Assembly: GCA_963618065.1 (NCBI GenBank)
Contig: CAVERH010000006.1
Location: forward strand, 1 to 64,000
DNA from: Suilimivivens sp963618065
Lineage (GTDB): Bacteria; Bacillota; Clostridia; Lachnospirales; Lachnospiraceae
Length of the DNA: 64,000 bases
Direction of reading: 5' to 3'
In this document: positions 58,358 through 64,000 of the stretch, piece by piece
How the letters are laid out: every line of letters starts with the position of its first letter
How positions within the stretch are numbered: position 1 is the stretch's first letter
Program-made: the position numbers and the translations under genes
Notes under the pieces: model-generated
The model's input: only the letters and a program-made list of their open reading frames with translations
Told to the model about the DNA's origin: nothing
Database searches by the model: none

Positions 58358-59647
58358 ATGCGTATTGTAGAACTGACGGATAAAACGAAAAACAATCTGC
58401 TCGAAAGCCTTTTAAAAAGAAGCCCGAACAGCTATGGACAGTATGAAAAGACGGTAAACGACATTATTGAGGATGTCCGTGCAAGAAGGGATGAGGCGCT
58501 TTTTGAATATACCTTGAAGTTCGATCACTGTGAAATGAATGCGGAAAAGATCCGTGTCACAAGGGAAGAAATCGACGAGGCCTATGCACAGCTTGAAGAA
58601 AACTTCATCAAAGTGATGAAGCATTCTGCTGAAAATATTCGTAAATTCCATCAGAAACAGATGCACAACAGCTGGATCGTCCCGGAGGATAACGGAACCA
58701 TTTTAGGGCAGAAAATCACACCTATTTCCATTTCCGGTGTTTACGTTCCCGGTGGTAAAGCCGCTTATCCGTCCAGTGTATTAATGAATGTACTGCCGGC
58801 AAAAGTAGCAGGTGTTTCACGTATTATTATGACGACCCCTCCAGGAAAGGACGGTAAGGTCAATCCCGGAACACTGGTTGCCGCAGACATTGCCGGTGTC
58901 GATGAAATATATAAGGTCGGCGGTGCACAGGCCATTGCCGCAATGGCGTTTGGAACCGAAAGCGTACCGAAGGTCGATAAGATCACAGGTCCCGGTAACA
59001 TTTTCGTTGCCCTTGCCAAGAAAGCCTGCTTTGGCTATGTCAGCATCGATTCCATCGCAGGTCCCAGTGAGATCCTTGTTCTTGCTGATGAAAGTGCAAC
59101 GCCTCGTTATGTTGCAGCAGACCTGTTATCCCAGGCAGAGCACGACGAGATGGCAAGTGCAATTTTAATTACCACAAGCAGAGAGCTTGCTGACAAGGTA
59201 TCTAAAGAGGTGGAAGTCTTTACAAAGCAGTTATCCCGTGAGGAGATTATCCGGAAATCCCTGGATCACTATGGATATATCCTCGTTGCCGAAAATATGG
59301 AGCAGGCCATTGATGCCGTCAATGAAATTGCATCCGAGCATCTGGAGATTCTGACGAAGAATCCTTATGAAACCATGACCAGAGTGAAAAATGCCGGTGC
59401 GATCTTTCTCGGAGAATATTCCTCCGAGCCTTTGGGCGATTACTTTGCAGGTCCGAACCACATTTTACCAACCAACGGAACCGCAAGATTTTTCTCCCCA
59501 TTAAATGTGGATGATTTCCTTAAGAAAACCAGTATTATTTCCTATTCCAGAGATGCTTTGGAGAAGGTTCATAAAGAAATTGAACTGTTTGCAGAAAAAG
59601 AGGGCTTGACCGCACACGCAAACTCGATTAAAGTTAGGTTTGAATAG
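58358..59647 (+). CDS. hisD: Histidinol dehydrogenase
   Basis: 429 residues. GGKAAYPSSVLMNVLPAKVAGV, ITGPGNIFVALAKK, PSEILVLADESATP, QAEHDEMA with the zinc ligands Q/H, and ASEHLEI with the catalytic EH pair. It oxidises histidinol to histidine in two steps. Start 58358 is chosen because GGGAGG lies 8 bases ahead; ATG 58331 would lack one. Terminal enzyme of the pathway placed third in the cluster. Confidence 0.97.
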   Translation: MRIVELTDKTKNNLLESLLKRSPNSYGQYEKTVNDIIEDVRARRDEALFEYTLKFDHCEMNAEKIRVTREEIDEAYAQLEENFIKVMKHSAENIRKFHQKQMHNSWIVPEDNGTILGQKITPISISGVYVPGGKAAYPSSVLMNVLPAKVAGVSRIIMTTPPGKDGKVNPGTLVAADIAGVDEIYKVGGAQAIAAMAFGTESVPKVDKITGPGNIFVALAKKACFGYVSIDSIAGPSEILVLADESATPRYVAADLLSQAEHDEMASAILITTSRELADKVSKEVEVFTKQLSREEIIRKSLDHYGYILVAENMEQAIDAVNEIASEHLEILTKNPYETMTRVKNAGAIFLGEYSSEPLGDYFAGPNHILPTNGTARFFSPLNVDDFLKKTSIISYSRDALEKVHKEIELFAEKEGLTAHANSIKVRFE

Positions 59648-59671
59648 CTCTTAAGAAAGGTTGTGAACCGG

Positions 59672-60259
59672 ATGAACAGAAACGCTTCCGTAAAACGTAA
59701 AACAAAAGAAACCGATATTTCTCTTTCCATCAACCTGGATGGATCTGGAAAGTCCGAGATTTCAACAGGAATCGGCTTCTTCGATCATATGTTAGAGGGA
59801 TTTTCCCGTCATGGATTTTTTGATCTTGATATAAAGGTTACCGGAGATCTTCATGTAGACGGACACCATACCGTAGAGGATACGGGAATTGTGCTTGGAA
59901 CCGCCATCAAGGAGGCTCTTGGGGATAAGAAATCCATCAAACGTTTCGGTTCCTGTATTCTGCCGATGGACGATGCACTCTGTCTGTGTGCGGTAGATTT
60001 GGGCGGCAGACCTTATTTCAAGATGGATGCTCAGATTACGGCGCCTATGGTGGGAAGCTTTGATACCGAGCTTGTACGGGAATTCTTTTATGCCGTTTCC
60101 TATACGGCAGGAATGAACCTGCATATCAGGATGCTGGACGGAACGAATGCCCATCATATCATTGAGGCCATGTTCAAGAGCTTTGCCAAGGCTCTGGATG
60201 AAGCCACGAAGAAGGATGAAAGAATTACGGATGTATTAAGTACGAAAGGAAGCTTATAG
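59672..60259 (+). CDS. hisB: Imidazoleglycerol-phosphate dehydratase
   Basis: 195 residues, dehydratase domain only (no HisB-N phosphatase). Metal-binding patterns: FFDHMLEGFSRHG, DGHHTVEDTGIVLG, NAHHIIEAMFKSFAK. Start uncertain: ATG 59672 (MNRNASVKRKTKE) or GTG 59663 following AAAGGTT. It removes water from IGP to give imidazole acetol phosphate. The substrate-making genes hisA, hisF and hisH are not next to it. Confidence 0.96.
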   Translation: MNRNASVKRKTKETDISLSINLDGSGKSEISTGIGFFDHMLEGFSRHGFFDLDIKVTGDLHVDGHHTVEDTGIVLGTAIKEALGDKKSIKRFGSCILPMDDALCLCAVDLGGRPYFKMDAQITAPMVGSFDTELVREFFYAVSYTAGMNLHIRMLDGTNAHHIIEAMFKSFAKALDEATKKDERITDVLSTKGSL

Positions 60260-60264
60260 TTTCA

Positions 60265-61551
60265 ATGGAACAGTTTAAGAAATTTATACCATGTATTTAT
60301 TTAAAGGATGGCTGTGCCGTAGCAGGCTTTCAGAGTCGGGAAATCGTCAGTGAGAATCCTGTGGAGCTTGCCTGCTTTTACAGCGAATGCAACGCCGATG
60401 AAATCTTAGTGTTTGATCTTTCCTATGATGATTTAAGCCATGAGGCAGCTCTTGATCTCATTAAGGAGATCTGCAGCCGTGCCACTCTTCCGGTTATTGG
60501 TGCCGGTAATGTAAAGCGTATGGAAGATATTAAGAAACTGCTTTATGCCGGATGCACGAAAGCGGCCTTAAATTATTCCAAAGAGGGCAATATTGAGATT
60601 ACGAAAGAGGTATCCGATAAGTTTGGTAAAGAAAAGATCGTTGCCTGCATTGCAGCCGCAGAAGAGATCAGGGTCAATGAATCCATTCTCGGCGAATATG
60701 TAAACGAAGTTATTCTGATTTCCGAAAAGACGATCAAACAGGCCATTGAGATTTCGAAGATGCCCTTTATCGTTACCCTGCCGGAGGTTTCCTTAGATAA
60801 GATTTTAGAGCTTTTATCCGTGGAACATATTGCCGGAATTACCGGACCTGCGGTCAATGAAAATGCAAGGGAATTAAATGATATCAAGGATCTGTGTTCC
60901 GGAAACGGAATTGCAGTCCATACCTTTGAACCGGAGATTCCTTGGAGTGACCTTAAGAAGAACAGCGACGGTCTTGTTCCGGTTATTGTGCAGGACTATA
61001 AGACACAGGAAGTTCTGATGATGGCCTATATGAACGAAGAAGCTTACCGTGCCACCTTAAAGAGCGGCCGTATGAATTATTTCAGCAGAAGCCGTCAGAG
61101 CCAGTGGCTTAAGGGTGAAACCAGCGGTCATTTCCAGTATGTGATGGAAATGAAGGCTGACTGTGACAAGGATACCATTCTGGCCAAGGTTTCTCAGATT
61201 GGGGCAGCCTGTCACACCGGTAATTACAGCTGCTTCTTTAATGAAATTATGAAGAAGGAATACTCGGAATCGAATCCGCTTCTGGTATTTGAATCCGTTT
61301 TAAATGTCATCAAGGATCGTAAGGTAAATCCCAAGGAAGGTTCCTATACCAATTATCTGTTTGATAAGGGGATTGATAAGATCCTTAAGAAGCTTGGGGA
61401 AGAAGCAACGGAAATTGTCATTGCTGCCAAGAATCCGAACGCTAACGAAATCAAGTATGAGATTGCAGATTTTCTGTATCATATGATGGTTCTGATGGTA
61501 GAACGCGGGGTTACCTGGGAAGAGATCACTGAGGAACTGGATAAGAGATAA
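60265..61551 (+). CDS. hisI: HisF-like (inactive) domain fused to HisI-HisE
   Basis: 428 residues, three parts. The N-terminal 215 follow HisF (IPCIYLKDGCAVAGFQ against IPCLDVKDGRVVKG; NPVELACFYSECNADEILVFDL), but Tyr12 replaces the catalytic Asp 11 of HisF and Ala130 (VACIAAA) replaces Asp 130, so it cannot be an active cyclase. Then comes HisI, phosphoribosyl-AMP cyclohydrolase (GLVPVIVQDYKTQEVLMMAYM, FSRSRQSQWLKGETSGH, GAACHTGNYSCFF with zinc Cys), and HisE, phosphoribosyl-ATP pyrophosphohydrolase (LFDKGIDKILKKLGEEATE). The start is 5 bases after hisB. The N-terminal part may be structural or ligand-binding. Confidence 0.9.
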   Translation: MEQFKKFIPCIYLKDGCAVAGFQSREIVSENPVELACFYSECNADEILVFDLSYDDLSHEAALDLIKEICSRATLPVIGAGNVKRMEDIKKLLYAGCTKAALNYSKEGNIEITKEVSDKFGKEKIVACIAAAEEIRVNESILGEYVNEVILISEKTIKQAIEISKMPFIVTLPEVSLDKILELLSVEHIAGITGPAVNENARELNDIKDLCSGNGIAVHTFEPEIPWSDLKKNSDGLVPVIVQDYKTQEVLMMAYMNEEAYRATLKSGRMNYFSRSRQSQWLKGETSGHFQYVMEMKADCDKDTILAKVSQIGAACHTGNYSCFFNEIMKKEYSESNPLLVFESVLNVIKDRKVNPKEGSYTNYLFDKGIDKILKKLGEEATEIVIAAKNPNANEIKYEIADFLYHMMVLMVERGVTWEEITEELDKR

Positions 61552-61584
61552 TGAAATGTTTCTTATGAGACATATTTGAATGTT

Positions 61585-61617
61585 CCCATCATATATTAAT
61601 AAAAACATATGAATGGG
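61585..61617 (+). repeat. Hairpin just upstream of the 61623 gene
   Basis: CCCATCATAT pairs with ATATGAATGGG over 10 bp with one bulged base; the loop is A/T-rich. The right arm includes GGG next to the start of the small membrane-protein gene, so the hairpin could mask its ribosome binding site. It has no T run and is not a terminator. Confidence 0.4.
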
Positions 61618-61622
61618 ACAAC

Positions 61623-61988
61623 ATGATGAGTATCAGTACCGACAAAAAATTAGAGCTGCTACGGGATATTCGTCTGGAAAACCAGAGGAATCATCAACTT
61701 ATGCAGGAACGACAGCACATTTTGGAAGCTCCTTCTTTCGGGGATGCTTCAATGGGAAACATGGATCGTGGAAAAGGTACTTCTTCTGCATGGAGAAGCT
61801 TGCGGTTCCGGATTTTTGTTTCCTTTTTGTTGTTGGGTGGATTTATTGTTGCCCACAAAATGGAATGGCACTATCGTGATATCGACTGTGGTGTGTTCTT
61901 ACAGCAGATGAATGCGTCCGTATCCTTCGAACAGCTCATGCAGGATGGAAGGACCTTATTGAACCATGAGAAAGCTTCAGTTAAGTGA
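61623..61988 (+). CDS. Small single-span membrane protein of unknown function
   Basis: 121 residues: polar helical start (KKLELLRDIRLENQRNHQLMQERQ), a Gly/Ser-rich stretch and one transmembrane segment (FRIFVSFLLLGGFIVAH), followed by IDCGVFLQQMNAS, a short outer domain with one Cys. No family is recognised. No strong ribosome binding site is present (GGGACAAC only). It overlaps the radical-SAM gene by 23 bases, suggesting cotranscription. Confidence 0.55.
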   Translation: MMSISTDKKLELLRDIRLENQRNHQLMQERQHILEAPSFGDASMGNMDRGKGTSSAWRSLRFRIFVSFLLLGGFIVAHKMEWHYRDIDCGVFLQQMNASVSFEQLMQDGRTLLNHEKASVK

Positions 61989-63852
61989 AGAGATTTTAAT
62001 GCAGGTGGAAAAGCCTGCCCGTTATATTGGAAACGAAGTCAACGCCGTCATGAAGAATCCTGACGAAGTGGAGGTACGGTTTGCCATGTGCTTTCCGGAT
62101 GTGTACGAAATCGGCATGTCCCATCTCGGCATCCAGATTCTTTATGATCTGCTGAATTCCTTTGAGGATGTATGGTGTGAACGTGTCTATTCCCCATGGG
62201 TGGATCTCGACCGGATTATGAGGGAAAAACACATTCCGCTTTTTGCACTGGAATCGCAGGATCCGATTAAAGAATTTGATTTTCTTGGAATTACAATCCA
62301 GTTTGAAATGTGTTATACCAACATTTTACAGGTGCTGGATCTATCCGGCATTCCGCTCCTTGCAAAGGAACGTACCGGAAGAAATCCGATTGTCATCGGT
62401 GGAGGCCCATGTACCTATAATCCGGAGCCGATCGCCGATTTCTTCGATATCTTCTATATTGGAGAGGGGGAAACCCGTTACAGGGAACTCATTGACCTCT
62501 ATAAGGAATGCAAGAAGAAGAGTTTCAGCCGTCAGGACTTTTTACGGAAAGCTGCCTGCATTCCGGGAATGTATGTGCCATCCCTTTACGAGGTTACCTA
62601 CCACGAGGATGGCACGATCGCAGATCGAAAAAAACTCGTACCGGGAATTCCGGATGTGATTCGTAAAGAGCTGGTCTGTGATGTTTCAAAGACCTGTTAT
62701 CCGGAAAAGCCGGTTGTTCCGTTTATTAAGGTAACCCAGGATCGTGTCGTTCTGGAAATTCAGCGTGGCTGCATCCGTGGCTGCCGGTTTTGTCAGGCCG
62801 GACAGTTATACCGTCCGGTGCGCGAACGAAGCCTTGCGTATCTGGAAGATAAGGCAATTAAATTATTAAAGAATACCGGACATGAAGAGATTTCCCTAAG
62901 TTCCCTGAGTTCAAGTGACTACACCAGGCTTCCGGAGCTTCTGGATTTCCTGATTGACGAATGTGAACACCGGAAGGTCAATATATCCCTTCCTTCCCTG
63001 CGGATTGATGCCTTTTCCTTAGATGTCATGAATAAGGTGCAGGATGTCAAAAAGAGTAGTCTGACCTTTGCACCGGAAGCCGGAAGCCAGCGTCTGCGCA
63101 ACGTGATTAATAAGGGGTTGACCGAAGAAGTCATTCTGCATGGCGCCCACCTTGCATTTGAAGGCGGCTGGACCAGGGTAAAGCTTTACTTCATGCTTGG
63201 ACTTCCCTTTGAAACTGAAGACGATATCCGCGGCATTGCTGAACTTTGTAATAAGATAGCAGCTGAATTTTATGAGACGGTTCCCAAGGAAAAACGAAAC
63301 GGAAGGGTACAGATCGTTGCAAGCACCTCGTTCTTTATCCCCAAGCCGTTTACGCCGTTCCAATGGGCACCCCAGTGTACGAAGGAACAGTTCCTTCAAA
63401 AGGCTTACCTTACAAGAACCTCAATCATCAGCCAGTTAAATCAGAAGAGCATCAAATACAACTGGCATGAGGCCGATGTGAGCGTCCTTGAAAGCGTTCT
63501 TGCAAGAGGTGACCGGAAGTTAAACAAAGCCATTTTACGTGCCTACGAAAGAGGCTGTATGTACGATGCGTGGAGTGAATATTATAAGCATGAGGTATGG
63601 CTTTCCGTTTTTGAAGAATGCGGCATTGATCCGGACTTTTATACAACAAGGACCCGTGAGGATGATGAAGTTTTTCCGTGGGATTTCCTGGATTGCGGTG
63701 TAACCAAAGAGTTCCTTTTACGAGAATGGCACAGGGCGCAGGAGGAGACCGTAACCTTAAATTGCAAACAGCAGTGTAACGGATGCGGCGCTGCCAAATA
63801 TCATACGGGAATCTGTATGGAACCACGTACCAGCAAAGGAGCAGAGGAATAA
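61966..63852 (+). CDS. B12-binding/radical SAM protein, TIGR03960 family
   Basis: 628 residues. N-terminal region VEKPARYIGNEVNAVMKNPDEVEVRFAMCFPDVYEIGMSH (cobalamin-binding-like), the glycine-rich IGGGPCTYNPEP and IGEGETRYRELI, then the radical SAM cluster motif C-x3-C-x2-C in RGCIRGCRFCQAG. The C-terminus ends with a Cys-rich CKQQCNGCGA. These proteins are always followed by a TIGR03936/DUF2344 gene, as here. The target is unknown; an RNA-modification or tRNA-methylthiolation-like role is speculated. ATG 61966 lies within the preceding gene. Confidence 0.9.
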   Translation: MRKLQLSEEILMQVEKPARYIGNEVNAVMKNPDEVEVRFAMCFPDVYEIGMSHLGIQILYDLLNSFEDVWCERVYSPWVDLDRIMREKHIPLFALESQDPIKEFDFLGITIQFEMCYTNILQVLDLSGIPLLAKERTGRNPIVIGGGPCTYNPEPIADFFDIFYIGEGETRYRELIDLYKECKKKSFSRQDFLRKAACIPGMYVPSLYEVTYHEDGTIADRKKLVPGIPDVIRKELVCDVSKTCYPEKPVVPFIKVTQDRVVLEIQRGCIRGCRFCQAGQLYRPVRERSLAYLEDKAIKLLKNTGHEEISLSSLSSSDYTRLPELLDFLIDECEHRKVNISLPSLRIDAFSLDVMNKVQDVKKSSLTFAPEAGSQRLRNVINKGLTEEVILHGAHLAFEGGWTRVKLYFMLGLPFETEDDIRGIAELCNKIAAEFYETVPKEKRNGRVQIVASTSFFIPKPFTPFQWAPQCTKEQFLQKAYLTRTSIISQLNQKSIKYNWHEADVSVLESVLARGDRKLNKAILRAYERGCMYDAWSEYYKHEVWLSVFEECGIDPDFYTTRTREDDEVFPWDFLDCGVTKEFLLREWHRAQEETVTLNCKQQCNGCGAAKYHTGICMEPRTSKGAEE

Positions 63853-63855
63853 GTA

Positions 63856-64000
63856 ATGAAGGTCAGAGTAAAATTTTCAAAATACGGTCCGGTGAAATTC
63901 ATCGGACATCTGGATGTGATGCGTTATTTCCAGAAGGCCATCCGCAGGGCAGAAATTGATGTAGCCTATTCCGAGGGCTTTTCTCCGCACCAGAAGCTTT
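63856..64000 (+). CDS. TIGR03936 family radical SAM-associated protein (DUF2344), 5' part
   Basis: Begins with ATG 63856, 3 bases after the TIGR03960 stop, and runs off the window. The 48 visible residues, KVRVKFSKYGPVKFIGHLD then RYFQKAIRRAEIDVAYSEGF, match the start of DUF2344 proteins (RxRFxKxGxxxFIGHLDxxR). It works with the radical-SAM protein encoded just upstream. In many Firmicutes the pair precedes rng and rplU-rpmA; these would lie beyond the window. Confidence 0.88.
   Translation, partial: MKVRVKFSKYGPVKFIGHLDVMRYFQKAIRRAEIDVAYSEGFSPHQKL

Overview
The window reads as chromosome of a spore-lineage anaerobic Firmicute, most probably a Lachnospiraceae (Clostridia). Reasons: the gene set and order (rpmB / Asp23 / FakA-like / recG; rsmD-coaD near ylbJ; ytfI-gerW; ruvAB-zapA-U32), the NifU-like + GGGtGRT pair, a degenerate HisF domain fused to HisIE, strong AGGAGG-type ribosome binding sites with frequent TTG/GTG starts, and class I amino-acid biosynthesis genes. 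Family placement is inference; no rRNA is present. One tRNA (Thr, anticodon CGT) lies at 5201-5273.

Layout. 1-1650 is an accessory scar: the 3' end of a Fic gene, scraps of a second hepT, of a GNAT acetyltransferase, of a P-loop kinase and (antisense) of a DUF4143-type ATPase, around one intact MntA/HepT toxin-antitoxin pair. 1661-9590 carries glycogen branching enzyme with an unusual coiled-coil tail, an MscS channel, tRNA-Thr, a two-gene ABC importer on the minus strand, argH and asd. 9627-15445 is a compact run: GGDEF-EAL protein, DUF234-type ATPase, topoisomerase III, beta-helix acyltransferase-like protein. 15519-17331 is the NifU-like/GGGtGRT pair with its own terminator. 17374-20519 holds small zinc-ribbon membrane proteins, a DUF2752 protein, a lipoprotein and a membrane coiled-coil protein. 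20608-26340 is branched-chain amino acid synthesis (ilvB, two ACT small subunits, ilvC, leuC, leuD). 26416-29648 has a foldase-like protein, a histidine phosphatase and a NusG-II/Gx-transporter pair. 29645-38673 is housekeeping: ruvAB, zapA, RlhA-like U32 protein, FtsW/RodA-type polymerase with a class B PBP, then ytfI-gerW sporulation genes. 38744-51071 continues with a 47-residue membrane peptide, a coiled-coil/J-like protein, rpmB, Asp23, a FakA-like kinase, recG, DegV, a type IIA topoisomerase pair without a GyrA box, rsmD, coaD and a coiled-coil protein. 51116-51274 holds three palindromic repeats, then an amidase lacking a signal peptide, ylbJ, a HAD phosphatase, a RluA-type synthase and recU. 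56547-61551 is a partial histidine operon (hisZ-G-D-B-[HisF-like]IE). The window ends in the TIGR03960/TIGR03936 radical-SAM pair, the second member cut by the window edge.

Most of the window is ordinary backbone. Items deserving a second look are: the uncharacterised NifU-like/GGGtGRT module; the HisF-like domain that has lost both catalytic aspartates; the GlgB coiled-coil tail; the leaderless-amidase-with-tail-anchor architecture; two families of intergenic palindromic repeats; and the toxin-antitoxin graveyard at the left edge. I found no CRISPR array, prophage, insertion sequence or complete new defence system.
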